The translations under genes and the position numbers were made by a program. From Peribacillus frigoritolerans (GTDB lineage: Bacteria; Bacillota; Bacilli; Bacillales; DSM-1321), in assembly GCF_030676415.1 (NCBI RefSeq), contig NZ_JAUUTW010000012.1, forward strand, positions 62,001 through 126,000: DNA of 64,000 bases. Direction: 5' to 3'. The notes below the pieces were generated by a model. That model searched no databases, had not been told where the DNA came from, and saw only the letters and a list, made by a program, of their open reading frames with translations. This document shows, piece after piece, positions 20,850 to 29,472 of this stretch. Numbering within the stretch: position 1 is the stretch's first letter; every line of letters starts with the position of its first letter.

Positions 20850-21838
20850 ACCCTGGAGTCCGCCTAAACGTCCTGCATAATAAATGCCATTATTAATTAA
20901 CCAACCATTTTCATCTGTCACATTATGTATGAGGGCAATTTTACTAACCTCGTTTATGAAGCCATCAATCTTTCCATACCACATCGTCGTATTAGCTTCT
21001 TTACCTGTTTCTTGCAAATAGGACTGTATGTCATAATCAATCCCTTGCATTAAATCATATATAGCTTGCCCTTTAAACGATCGCTTTCATATGTAGAGAG
21101 ATTTTCATTATACCGTTTTAAAAATCTTCGTCGCATACTGTACTATTTCAGCATCAATAGAAGCATTGCCTATTAATTTCCCTTAAGAAGCTACCACTTT
21201 ATCTTGCTCACCTGTACCAAGTTTAAAGTTTGAGTTCTTAGCCATTTCCTTTAATACCGATAAACACTTATCGTGGAAACTTCTCTCATTTAAATAGCCT
21301 AATTCGTTATTATAAAATCCTATATAAAAAGCAGAACGTTATACCTCAACAAATGTTTCGATTCCCTTTGAATCATCTTTCGTAAAAGTACTTCCTATTT
21401 TCCCTAATTCATTGATGATAAGTTGCATGCGCTCTTTATTTTGATAAAAAACTTTTGTTTCCTCACTGAATTGGAATAAGTCTGTAATTTGATTCCAGTG
21501 AATATTACCAAGCGTATCAATTAGCTCACTATCACTCATTCTTAAGCTCTGCTATTGAGTACTGTTGCTGCAATTGCTTCATTTCAGCGCGTTTAATAAT
21601 TGGAGCTGGGCGTTGTGAAAAATCTGCTATTTTTAATCATTTTTCAAATGATAAGGTTTCATCAGCCTTTGAAGAATGTACAATTTCATCTTTTGGAATT
21701 TCTATGCCATCAGGTTTCATTTGTAATACATTATAAGGCGTTTTATCTGTTGCTAATACTTCAGCTTGTAACGCTCCTAATGATAGTTCCATTGTACTAA
21801 TCCCAATTAACACTTGATTGAGTTTTATTTTTTTTCAT
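20850..21838 (-). pseudogene. Decayed N-terminal fragment of microbial collagenase (peptidase M9)
   Basis: Piecing three frames together gives a coherent secreted protein. It has a ribosome site (GGAGAG) and ATG at 21838, then a signal peptide (KKIKLNQVLIG...GALQAEVLA) that is only in frame if one A is removed from an eight-A run. After that come SIAELK, DLFQFSEETKVFYQNKERMQ, KGIETFVEV, FYIGFYNNELGYLNE, KLIGNASIDAE, MQGIDYDIQSYL and MWYGKIDGFINEV. From memory these match the activator domain (M9 N-terminal) of Bacillus cereus-type collagenase. Lesions seen are the poly-A frameshift, an in-frame TGA after LSFEK (Trp expected), a frameshift after AELK, TAA codons after FVEV and VVAS, and a double frameshift near 21110. 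Homology stops near AGRLGGL (about 20860). The catalytic HEYTH domain is absent. The last part runs in frame into the transporter gene. Confidence 0.8.
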
Positions 21839-22419
21839 AACAAGCTCTCCTCTGGTACTATATCGCTCTTCTGAAAATAACATATTATGTAATAAAAACA
21901 ATATAAAATGCCATATTTGTTAAAATTTTCTTGTATAATTTGAACACTTAGACACAATTTAGACCAAATCAGTACCCCTCTATGTTCTATTTTGTAAGAG
22001 AATGAGTAAGATAACCTTACAAACACTGAGTTCCGTGGAGCTAATTTGACCCTAGCAAAACTAAGAAAAACGACATGGAAGCAGAGCTTTGGTCAGCAAG
22101 TAAATGGGGAGTAGATATAGAACAATCGTTCCATACAAGGTATTGACTTGTCTGATAAAAGAGTTTTCTGCTAGACAGTTGCTTTTGTTCTGGATTCTCA
22201 AAAGTCACGTTTATTAAACCGCATCTTAGAGTTGATCAATACGGTTAATTGTGGTCCAGCCAACAAAACTCGGAAAACATACGCTAAATGAATTTAAACC
22301 TAAAAAAAGGCGGTTGTTTCCTGTACGTTAAGGAACACCGACTTTTTAGTTGGCTTCTTCATGTAAAGTAATAGTTGAAGAAGAGATAGCATATGCCTAA
22401 TGGTTTAATCCCTCATAAT
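21839..22419. other. AT-rich stretch with no recognisable gene
   Basis: About 580 bp between the collagenase and acetyltransferase remnants. No frame on either strand gives a protein I recognise. A short open stretch on the plus strand at 22076 (MEAELWSASKWGV) ends after 23 codons. The left end holds the ribosome site of the collagenase remnant, and an imperfect terminator-like hairpin lies at 22304-22347. Confidence 0.5.
22304..22347. terminator. Imperfect hairpin terminator
   Basis: AAAAAGGCGGTTGTTTCC pairs, with three bulges, with GGAACACCGACTTTTT across a 10-nt loop. A runs on the left and T runs on the right would make it bidirectional. No intact gene now ends at it, so it is probably a leftover of lost sequence. 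Confidence 0.45.
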
Positions 22420-22858
22420 GATACTTTCCCAAAGTTTTTTATTTGTGAAAAGCCTAAACTTTAAATTCTGCATTTTGTTCTTGTAGATGCCAACCTGACG
22501 TGTAAAAGTATTTATTAATTTTGATTCGATCGGACATAACGTTAGGATTGGTAAGTCATTTATAGTTTTTAACATCTTTTTTAACAACCCTTGCCCCCGA
22601 TAAACCTCATTTAAAGCAAATTGATATTCCGAAATGCTATTGGATGTTTTTTTCTGTAAAATCGAAAAGCTCCTACTACTTGACCATCGACTATCGCCAC
22701 AATCATTTGTTTTCTTCTTATAGCTGCTCTAATTCTTAGAGGGCAAAAAAACTTTTCGGAATTAACCCGCTGTTATTATGATCTAAATGGTTTTTGAAGA
22801 AAGATACGACTTAAGGTGCATGGTTTATATCGGCTAATTCTATCTGCACCTTCCCCCC
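22420..22858 (-). pseudogene. Broken GNAT family acetyltransferase
   Basis: Joining frames gives KVQIELADINHAP, a stop, VVSFFKNHLDHNNSGLIPKSFFA, a frameshift, then RIRAAIRRKQMIVAIVDGQVVGAFRFYRK. A second frameshift in a seven-A run leads to YQFALNEVYRGQGLLKKMLK, LTLCPIESKL and, after a third shift, YFYTSGWHLQEQNAEFKV followed by TAG. The pattern (VAIVDGQVVGAFRFYR strand, RGQGLLKKM acetyl-CoA loop, late FYTSGW) is that of a GNAT N-acetyltransferase. At least one stop and three frameshifts make it non-functional. With the neighbouring collagenase remnant it forms a zone of gene decay between the NRPS operon and the conserved chromosome. Confidence 0.75.
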
Positions 22859-22921
22859 CTTGAATGTCTACGCTTATCTGTAGTGAGTTAAGTGCAGACG
22901 ATTCAACTTCTATTTTAAAAC

Positions 22922-22969
22922 AAAAAAGACCGTAGACAAACTCGATTTTATCGAGTTTGTCTACGGTCT
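22922..22969 (-). terminator. Strong terminator of yqhO, 19-bp perfect stem
   Basis: AGACCGTAGACAAACTCGA (22927-22945) and its exact reverse complement (22951-22969) enclose TTTTA. Read on the minus strand the hairpin is followed by TTTTTTG, a classic Rho-independent terminator for yqhO, which ends 41 bp earlier. Confidence 0.85.
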
Positions 22970-22971
22970 GA

Positions 22972-23002
22972 ATCGGGCTTCTTTTTAAGAGCCCGATTTT
23001 TT
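22972..23002 (+). terminator. Rho-independent terminator, plus strand
   Basis: ATCGGGCT and AGCCCGAT form an 8-bp stem with a 10-nt loop, followed on the plus strand by TTTTT. It lies back to back with the yqhO terminator and faces the decayed region, so the gene it once ended has probably been lost. Confidence 0.7.
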
Positions 23003-23009
23003 AATATCA

Positions 23010-23891
23010 TCAATAATTCCATTTTTTAAGGAATTCTTTAGTGCACTGCCTGCCCCGATTCATCAATTCACCCTTTTTTTCATCATTCAGATTGAAATCC
23101 ATTGCAGAAATTCCCTTCATCGGGATAAATACAATATTATGGACGTGTTTCTTGGAAATATACCGTGCATCATGGGCATCTTTCATCGTTTTGAATAGTG
23201 CGGAGAACAATTCAACCGCATTATCCACCTCATGCGGTTTCCATATCTCATCGACACTTAGCCGCAAGCCTATGACCGGCCTTTCCTTCCTTACATGATC
23301 TGAATTGAATAACCACATTGGAAAATTGCTTAACACACCTCCATCAACAAAAAGGAACTTGCTTTTTCCGACATCAAGTTTGACTGGCTCAAAGAAATAA
23401 GGAATGCTACAACTCATTCTTACTGCCTTTGCCACTGGAAAAGTGCTCGGATCAATGCCATAGTTCGGTAAATCATCAGGCAGCACCACCAATTTCCCAT
23501 TTGTAATGTCAGAGGTTATGATACGGAGGGATTTCGGTCGAACATCCTTAAAGGTGACTACATTCCTTTCGGCAAGTTTATCGGCGACCCAGGCTTCCAA
23601 AGCGTTGCCTTTATAAAGGCCAAGCTTCCAGTATACAAGGAGCCATTTAGCAAGCGGGATAGGCAAAAGACCACGCCTTTTATCCAGCAGGCCGCTTAAA
23701 TCTATATCAAGAAAAAGCTTTTCCATTTCTTTTCCGGTGTACCCCGCTGCTACGAAAGCTGCAATTATGGACCCTGCACTTGTACCGGCTGTCCGATGGA
23801 ATACAAATCCCTGTTCCTCTAATTCCTGCAGGGCTCCCACTAAACCATAGCCTTTAATCCCGCCTCCGGAAAAAACGCCGTCAATAATCAT
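23010..23891 (-). CDS. yqhO: Patatin-like phospholipase family protein YqhO
   Basis: 293 residues. The N terminus has the glycine-rich oxyanion loop (FSGGGIKGYG), then the nucleophile elbow GTSAGS near residue 40, and later the Asp-Gly-Gly (VDGGVLSNFP) that completes a Ser-Asp dyad, so it should be a catalytically competent serine acyl hydrolase. There is no signal peptide or membrane segment. A ribosome site (GGGGAGGGC) precedes the ATG. In B. subtilis yqhO also lies near lipM and yqhL, which anchors synteny here. The substrate is not known. It is the last conserved gene before the decayed junction and the NRPS block. Confidence 0.88.
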   Translation of the reverse strand: MIIDGVFSGGGIKGYGLVGALQELEEQGFVFHRTAGTSAGSIIAAFVAAGYTGKEMEKLFLDIDLSGLLDKRRGLLPIPLAKWLLVYWKLGLYKGNALEAWVADKLAERNVVTFKDVRPKSLRIITSDITNGKLVVLPDDLPNYGIDPSTFPVAKAVRMSCSIPYFFEPVKLDVGKSKFLFVDGGVLSNFPMWLFNSDHVRKERPVIGLRLSVDEIWKPHEVDNAVELFSALFKTMKDAHDARYISKKHVHNIVFIPMKGISAMDFNLNDEKKGELMNRGRQCTKEFLKKWNY

Positions 23892-23974
23892 AGCTGCCCT
23901 CCCCTAATCCGGTCTTTACATTTCTAAGCAGGATTAGAGCGATTTATGACAGTTTCAAATAGAAAATTGCCTCA

Positions 23975-25000
23975 TCAGGTAAAATACTGAATTTCCGCTT
24001 TTGGGAAAAATTCCGCTATATACCCACGAATGGTCGTTTCCAGTTCTGCGGCTTCTTCGGTTTGATAAACATATTTACCAATTCCATATCGGCCCCATTT
24101 ATATTTACGCTTCGTTTCGTCCAGTTCCAATTTTGTTTTCGGGTAGTTTTTTTGAATCACTTTTTTTGCTGGACCAGTAAACCGATGCTGGATTAATTCG
24201 AAAGTCAAGTCAGGGATATCCATCCCTTTTAAAGCCTCACTCAACCGTTCGAATAATTCATGGTAGCCCTCCTTCCATGCTTCATGACGATATATTGGAG
24301 CTACGATAAAACCCAGGGGATATCCGGCACCTGCCACTTTACGTGCTGCTTCCATCCTTTCCTCGAAGCTCGATGTGCCGGGCTCGAAATTCTTTATCAC
24401 ATAACGTGAATTTATACTGAAGCGAAATCTCGTTTTTCCATTATGTTCAGCATCCAACAGATGGTCGACATGATGAAATTTAGTTACGAACCTTAGTACC
24501 CCATATTCACTTTTTCCAAAATACTCTATAGCCCTTTTTAACGAATGTGTCAAATGGTCAATTCCGACGATATCCGATGTACAGGCTGCCTCAAAACGGG
24601 TAATTTCAGGCATTCTCTCATTTATATATTTTTCGGCTACCTCGAAAATCTCGTCAAGATTCACATATGTCCTAATATATGGCTTTGATCCGAGTGTCGT
24701 CTGTAAATAACAATAGTGACAATGCCCCATACACCCTGTAGCAAGAGGGATGGCATATTCAGCAGATGGCTTTGAAGATTCGAATTTCAAAGTTTTTCTG
24801 ATTCCTACCACAAGCGTGGATTTGGCGACACGATATTTTTGCAGATCATTTTCTCCAGGAAGATCCCTAATTTGGTTATGCGATGTGGTCTCACGGATTT
24901 CAATGTCCAAATCTTCGAATTTCTTTTTCAATTCCCGGCCAAGCGGGTATTCCAGTGCCCTGGGCTCGATATATACTAACTGTGGCATAAATGGTTTCAT
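23975..25000 (-). CDS. splB: Spore photoproduct lyase
   Basis: 341-residue radical SAM enzyme that reverses the 5-thyminyl-5,6-dihydrothymine lesion in UV-damaged spore DNA during germination. The cluster motif is ATGCMGHCHYCYL near residue 90 (Cys-x3-Cys-x2-Cys), and the conserved hydrogen-donating Cys is in the EAACTSDIVG segment near residue 140. The sequence is collinear with B. subtilis SplB (342 residues) to its C terminus KAEIQYFT. The ATG at 25000 is preferred because GGAG lies 6 nt upstream and this matches the SplB N terminus; an upstream in-frame ATG at 25012 lacks a site. The splA regulator that precedes splB in B. subtilis is absent here. Implies a spore former. Confidence 0.93.
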   Translation of the reverse strand: MKPFMPQLVYIEPRALEYPLGRELKKKFEDLDIEIRETTSHNQIRDLPGENDLQKYRVAKSTLVVGIRKTLKFESSKPSAEYAIPLATGCMGHCHYCYLQTTLGSKPYIRTYVNLDEIFEVAEKYINERMPEITRFEAACTSDIVGIDHLTHSLKRAIEYFGKSEYGVLRFVTKFHHVDHLLDAEHNGKTRFRFSINSRYVIKNFEPGTSSFEERMEAARKVAGAGYPLGFIVAPIYRHEAWKEGYHELFERLSEALKGMDIPDLTFELIQHRFTGPAKKVIQKNYPKTKLELDETKRKYKWGRYGIGKYVYQTEEAAELETTIRGYIAEFFPKAEIQYFT

Positions 25001-25137
25001 TTCGTTCTCCATTCTTTTATCGATTTGTTCATATTTTCAATCGAACTACACAATCTAAATCATAAGGATAGTTTTTCTTTATTCTGTTATCCTCATGATT
25101 ATTTTTACTTGGAAATTCAAAATGAAGGAGATGCGAT

Positions 25138-25323
25138 ATGGCTAATAAACGAGGCTTCTTGACAAATGGAACGGGTAAACAAACGATCACCGTCCAAACA
25201 GATAATAAATATCCAAATCCCAGGAATATACCAGGAGACTCGGTCGATGAATTTTCGGTATTGAAGGATGGAAACCAATATCTAGCCGAAAAGGAAATAG
25301 GGCAGCAAAATGAAAATGGTTGA
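25138..25323 (+). CDS. Small hydrophilic protein of unknown function
   Basis: 61 residues (MANKRGFLTNGTGKQTI...), divergent from splB. A strong ribosome site AAGGAG lies 7 nt before the ATG and a terminator hairpin follows the stop, so it is very likely a real single-gene unit. It has no membrane segment, no cysteine, and a composition rich in Asn, Gly, Lys and Gln. The small size, hydrophilic nature and position beside splB would suit a spore-associated protein, but I do not recognise the family and no spore sigma-factor promoter could be established. Confidence 0.7.
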   Translation: MANKRGFLTNGTGKQTITVQTDNKYPNPRNIPGDSVDEFSVLKDGNQYLAEKEIGQQNENG

Positions 25324-25335
25324 TTGAACGCAAAA

Positions 25336-25363
25336 GAAGACCGAATTTCATGATTCGGTCTTC
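25336..25363 (+). terminator. Terminator of the small ORF
   Basis: GAAGACCGAAT and ATTCGGTCTTC form an 11-bp perfect stem with a 6-nt loop, 10 bp after the stop codon. The following T run is weak (TCTATT). Confidence 0.65.
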
Positions 25364-25414
25364 TCTATTGGTATTTAATTGAACATACTGTCTTTAACCT
25401 ACATTTAAGACACT

Positions 25415-25456
25415 AAAAAAAGCCGTTAAGATAGCTTTTCAGCATACTTAACGACT
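25415..25456 (-). terminator. Terminator of nrdJ
   Basis: On the minus strand AGTCGTTAAG and CTTAACGGCT form a stem across a 16-nt loop that contains a smaller hairpin, followed by TTTTTTT, 14 bp after the nrdJ stop. Confidence 0.8.
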
Positions 25457-25470
25457 TCCCTTCCATCAGC

Positions 25471-28041
25471 TTATAGCCCGCATTTTAATTGTGCTCCGCA
25501 ATTCGTGCAAGTATTGCATCCGCCCATTTCCTGGACTTCACCTTTACGGCAGACCGGGCAAGTGTTGCCCACTTCCGATCCAATCGTAACATTCGTCGAA
25601 CGCAGTTCATTTATCGTATCGACCAATACAACTTTTTTCTTTACTTCCACATCTGTCAATTCATCCATTTCAAGCTGCTCGTCCATTTGGTTTTCTTCCG
25701 CTTTGAGCGTAAGAACCTGACTGTCACGGCTGCCATCCACATATACGGTACCGCCTTTTGCTCCGCCTTTGTATAGACGTTCATATACTTTTTCAACTTG
25801 TTCGACAGTATATCCTTTTGGAGCATTGACCGTCTTACTGATCGAGCTGTCAATCCAGCGTTGAATGATGCATTGAACATCTGCATGTGCTTCTGGAGCT
25901 AATTCCATTGCGGAAATGAACCATTTTGGAAGCTCTTTTGTATCGGCTCCTGGATTGCGGTCCAAGTATTCCTGTACAATGTCAGCCTTAACTTCAATGA
26001 ATTTACCCAGACGGCCGCTGCGGAAATACGTGAAGGAGAAATATGGTTCAAGCCCTGTTGATACCCCAACCATCGTTCCTGTGCTTCCTGTAGGAGCCAC
26101 TGTCAATAAATGAGAGTTACGGATGCCATGTGCAGCAACACTTTCCCTGATATCTTCCGGCATTTTTTCCATAAATCCGGTTTGTGTGAAACGCGTTCTA
26201 AGCTCATCGGTTTCTTTGTCCGTTGACCCGTTCAGGAACGGGAAACTGCCTTTTTCTTTAGCTAGTTCCACAGAAGCCCTGTAAGCTGTAGTCGCAATCG
26301 TTTCAAACACCTTGTCCACCAGGATATTTCCTTCTTCAGAGCCATATTCCGTTTCACAGTAGATCAACAGGTCATGCAGACCCATTACACCAAGTCCAAC
26401 CCGTCGCTCGCCCAGTGCCTGTTTTTTGTTTTCATCCAAGAAATAAGGAGTTGCGTCAATGACATTGTCCTGCATACGCACACCGACTTCGACGGTCTGC
26501 TTAAGTTTCTCGTAATTAACCGTTTTGCTATCTTTATCAGCCATTTCTGCAAGATTGACAGCCGCAAGGTTACATACTGAATATGGGGCCAATGGCTGTT
26601 CGCCACAAGGGTTCGTGGCTACTACCTGTTGACCGTATGCTTTGGCATTCGTCATTTCATTAGCATTATCGATAAAGAAAATACCTGGTTCAGCAGAATA
26701 TGTTGCACAAATGTTTATTAAGTTCCAAAGCTCTTTAGCTCGGATTTTACGGTAAACACGGACTTTGTGACCCATTTTCTCCCATTCGCGAACATCACCG
26801 ACATTATGCCATTCTTCATTGTAAATGGCCATTTCTTCGGCATTATAGCTTTCTACATCAGGAAAACGCAATTCGTATTCCGCATCTTGTTCCGCCGCTT
26901 CCATAAACTCCTTAGTCAGGCAAATAGAGATATTCGCTCCAGTCAGAAAATCCGAATTATGGACACTGTACGTTCCACCTGTACGGATTTTTTCTTCTGC
27001 ATCCCTAATGATTTTCTCGCTGAATCCACCTTGGCCAGGAATCTCCTTATAATTGATGATCCCTTGATACATAGCCGTTTCCTGTTCCGTGTGCGGCGTG
27101 AATTTCAATTTATCCGTCGCATATTTCTTGATGGCTTCATCTTTGGTGTTTTCCACTAGGTAACGCAGAATCCTTGGATTTTGCATTTTGGAAATGATGA
27201 ACTCTGCAATATCAGGATGCCAATCAGCAAGCATGATCATTTGAGCGCCGCGTCTGCTACCGCCCTGTTCAACAAGATGCGTCAGTTTCGCGATATCGTC
27301 AAGCCATGACACTGAACCTGAGGATTTTCCATTTACCCCTTTTGCCAGAGTGTTTCTTGGACGCAGTGTCGATCCGTTCGTACCCACTCCGCCGCCGCGG
27401 CTCATGATTTCCATCACTTGTTTCCTATGTTCTGAAATCCCTTCACGTGAATCCGGTACGAATGGCATTACATAGCAGTTGAAATAAGTAACATCCGTAT
27501 TGGAACCCGCACCGTATAATACTCGACCTGCCGGGACAAAATTAAGGTTCTTTAATTCTTCATAGAATTTATTGAACCATTCCGTTCTTTTTTCTTCCGT
27601 GGTTTCCACTGATGCCAAGCCCGTTGCATTACGTTTCGCAATTTGTTCATAGTATATTTCAAGCGGCTTTTCGATTATATCCAACGGACGGTTCACAATC
27701 CCCGTCTCCACTTCTTCCGGATTATCCAAAACGCCACGGAATTCTTCATCCACCAATACCTTGGCTTTTTTGGTTTCCCAATCAATTTCAACGATGTAAC
27801 CGAGACCCCTTGCCGGGAATTTCGGATCTTCCTTAATCGTCAACACGACGAAATCGCCTGCCGAGAGTGTGATTTTTTCAGTATCCTTAAAAGAATAGCG
27901 GTCAAGCATGACTAGACGGGACACTCCCTTATGCGCCATTTTCATATCAGCAGTTACAGGGTGAACCTGGGGAAATAAAGAAATATCCTTATTCAACCTT
28001 TCTAGATCAACCTTTAAAGCTTCTTTTATTACAACCGACAT
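25471..28041 (-). CDS. nrdJ: Adenosylcobalamin-dependent (class II) ribonucleotide reductase
   Basis: 856 residues. Reduces ribonucleotides to deoxyribonucleotides using a radical generated from coenzyme B12, independent of oxygen. The catalytic barrel shows ATNPCGEQPLAPYSVCNL, with the Asn, Cys and Glu of the finger loop, and TVAPTGSTGTMVGVSTGLEP. The C terminus is a Cys-rich tail (CPVCRKGEVQE...CNTCTNCGAQLKCGL), as in NrdJ, that would bind zinc or relay electrons from thioredoxin. B. subtilis has no nrdJ, so this is an insertion in the shared gene order. It is monocistronic with its own terminator. Two NrdR-like boxes lie in the promoter. GGAGAGG precedes the ATG. Confidence 0.93.
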   Translation of the reverse strand: MSVVIKEALKVDLERLNKDISLFPQVHPVTADMKMAHKGVSRLVMLDRYSFKDTEKITLSAGDFVVLTIKEDPKFPARGLGYIVEIDWETKKAKVLVDEEFRGVLDNPEEVETGIVNRPLDIIEKPLEIYYEQIAKRNATGLASVETTEEKRTEWFNKFYEELKNLNFVPAGRVLYGAGSNTDVTYFNCYVMPFVPDSREGISEHRKQVMEIMSRGGGVGTNGSTLRPRNTLAKGVNGKSSGSVSWLDDIAKLTHLVEQGGSRRGAQMIMLADWHPDIAEFIISKMQNPRILRYLVENTKDEAIKKYATDKLKFTPHTEQETAMYQGIINYKEIPGQGGFSEKIIRDAEEKIRTGGTYSVHNSDFLTGANISICLTKEFMEAAEQDAEYELRFPDVESYNAEEMAIYNEEWHNVGDVREWEKMGHKVRVYRKIRAKELWNLINICATYSAEPGIFFIDNANEMTNAKAYGQQVVATNPCGEQPLAPYSVCNLAAVNLAEMADKDSKTVNYEKLKQTVEVGVRMQDNVIDATPYFLDENKKQALGERRVGLGVMGLHDLLIYCETEYGSEEGNILVDKVFETIATTAYRASVELAKEKGSFPFLNGSTDKETDELRTRFTQTGFMEKMPEDIRESVAAHGIRNSHLLTVAPTGSTGTMVGVSTGLEPYFSFTYFRSGRLGKFIEVKADIVQEYLDRNPGADTKELPKWFISAMELAPEAHADVQCIIQRWIDSSISKTVNAPKGYTVEQVEKVYERLYKGGAKGGTVYVDGSRDSQVLTLKAEENQMDEQLEMDELTDVEVKKKVVLVDTINELRSTNVTIGSEVGNTCPVCRKGEVQEMGGCNTCTNCGAQLKCGL

Positions 28042-28159
28042 AATTCCCTCTCCTTTATATGTTTCAAGATCCGTTCTTGCTGCCGCAAAAATCCTTATGT
28101 AGCCTTACATGTCCGTTTCGCTTAACAAGTACCCTAAATTTATCATAGCGAAACTCAAA

Positions 28160-28208
28160 AATCAACATATAGTGTCGCATTAAATATTTCAACTACTATA
28201 TATTGTGT
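28160..28208 (-). promoter_or_regulatory. nrdJ promoter with paired NrdR-like boxes
   Basis: Two 16-mers match the NrdR palindrome ACACWATATATWGTGT: 28160-28175 (AATCAACATATAGTGT as written, 12-13 matches) and 28193-28208 (CTACTATATATTGTGT, about 14 matches), with a 17-bp spacer, so they fall on roughly one face of the helix. On the minus strand a possible sigma-A promoter TTGAAA (28192-28187), 17 bp, TATGTT (28169-28164) sits between and within them, so bound repressor would cover the -10. The rest of the 390-bp gap to lipM is AT-rich. It has one 9-bp inverted repeat (28334-28369) without a T tail and no recognisable cobalamin riboswitch. Confidence 0.65.
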
Positions 28209-28432
28209 TTGTTTTGAATAACTTTTAATTTTGTCAAACGATAAATCAATTAATATAGTTAGTAAAAGGGAGGAAAATGTCGATTTACAATAATTTTTCA
28301 TCAGATTTCAATTAATTTGGACCTTGCTTTTTCCCTATCCCTTTTAGGACTTATCCCTGCAAGGGATAGCTTATTTGGTCAAACAAATCTGAAAAAACTT
28401 TTTTATTAATCATTCTAATTATCCCAATTCGC

Positions 28433-29269
28433 CTATCTCATGAAATTCCATTCATCGCTTTCATATTTACTTTCTGCAATGGCCTTCACTTCCAGCAATT
28501 GCTTTTCGGTGAGGACGTATGGCTCTAAATCGATCGAAAGTCCTTCGGCAAAACCTTTTTCAAAAGCTTCTTTCGCTTCAGGGATGGTAATCTTCCTTCC
28601 GGCAACGTCATTTATGGCCACAGCTTTATTTTTCAAGCTTTTTTGCATTCTCTCTTTAACCCTGTCATTTGAGAATTTAAATACGCTAAAGAGCTTTTCA
28701 TCATCAAGTTCAAGCAAAATGGCCCCGTGTTGAAGGATGACGCCTTTTTGCCTTGTTTGAGCGCTGCCAGCGACCTTCCTGCCCTCAACGACCAGTTCAT
28801 ACCAGCTTGGAGCATCAAAGCAGACGGAAGACTTTGGCGCTTTTAAAGCCGCTTTTTCCTGCTCGGTTCGAGGCACGGCAAAATAAGCATCCAATCCAAG
28901 ATTCCTGAACCCCATTAATATCCCTTCAGAAATGACACGGTATGCTTCAGTGACCGTAGTTGGCATTCCCGGATAGGATTCTGGAACGATTACACTATAC
29001 GTCAATTCATGCTCGTGCAGTACCGCTCGTCCTCCTGTTGGTCTGCGAACAAAACCAAGGCCCTGCCTTTTGACCTCTTCCATATCAATTTCCGCTTCTG
29101 CCTTTTGAAAATAACCAATCGACAATGTCGCTGGATCCCAGCCGTAAAAGCGTATGATTGGAGGAATTTCCCCTTTGCTTTGCCAGTTTAACAGTGCTTC
29201 GTCCAGCGCCATATTAAAAGCCGGTGAACAATACCCCGAATCTATAAAACCCCATTTTTCTTTAGTCAT
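28433..29269 (-). CDS. lipM: Octanoyl-[acyl carrier protein]:protein N-octanoyltransferase LipM
   Basis: 278 residues, same length as B. subtilis LipM (YqhM). Transfers octanoyl groups from acyl carrier protein to the lipoyl domain of glycine cleavage H protein, the first step of lipoate assembly in Bacillus. Biotin/lipoyl ligase fold motifs are visible: [36 protein letters not shown] with the acyl-accepting Cys, and [21 protein letters not shown]. The ATG before TKEKWGF is chosen because AGGGG precedes it and it aligns with the B. subtilis start; the open frame extends 11 codons further without a ribosome site. Its nearness to the gcv operon makes functional sense since GcvH is the substrate. 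Confidence 0.93.
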   Translation of the reverse strand: MTKEKWGFIDSGYCSPAFNMALDEALLNWQSKGEIPPIIRFYGWDPATLSIGYFQKAEAEIDMEEVKRQGLGFVRRPTGGRAVLHEHELTYSVIVPESYPGMPTTVTEAYRVISEGILMGFRNLGLDAYFAVPRTEQEKAALKAPKSSVCFDAPSWYELVVEGRKVAGSAQTRQKGVILQHGAILLELDDEKLFSVFKFSNDRVKERMQKSLKNKAVAINDVAGRKITIPEAKEAFEKGFAEGLSIDLEPYVLTEKQLLEVKAIAESKYESDEWNFMR

Positions 29270-29400
29270 CCTTACCCCTCGTTTCAATAGACTGTTTTTC
29301 AATCCCCCACAAAAAACTCACATGTAGTAGTTTAACAGACTTTAACACTCTAAAAAAGAAAGTGCTATCAAGTCGATGAAGAATTTGATGAAAATTCTTT

Positions 29401-29429
29401 TTGATTATTGGGTAAAGCAATTATATAAT
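29401..29429 (+). promoter_or_regulatory. Sigma-A promoter of yqhL
   Basis: TTGATT, 17 bp, TATAAT: near-consensus -35 and perfect -10, 43 bp upstream of the yqhL start. Confidence 0.75.
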
Positions 29430-29472
29430 AAAGATTGTCTGTATTCGTTAAGGTAGAAGGGAGTTTTTATGT

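Noticed and set aside
20745-21050. 102-residue N-terminal extension of the exporter (open frame of 517 codons)
   Set aside because: The extension consists of collagenase sequence and junction DNA; a good ribosome site and ATG at 20744 give a normal-sized MFS protein.
28334-28369. 9-bp inverted repeat (CTATCCCTT/AAGGGATAG) after lipM as a terminator
   Set aside because: No T run follows on either strand and the loop is long; no clear role.
28042-28432. Cobalamin riboswitch upstream of nrdJ
   Set aside because: I looked for the B12 box and its helices in the leader and found none; NrdR-like boxes explain control better.
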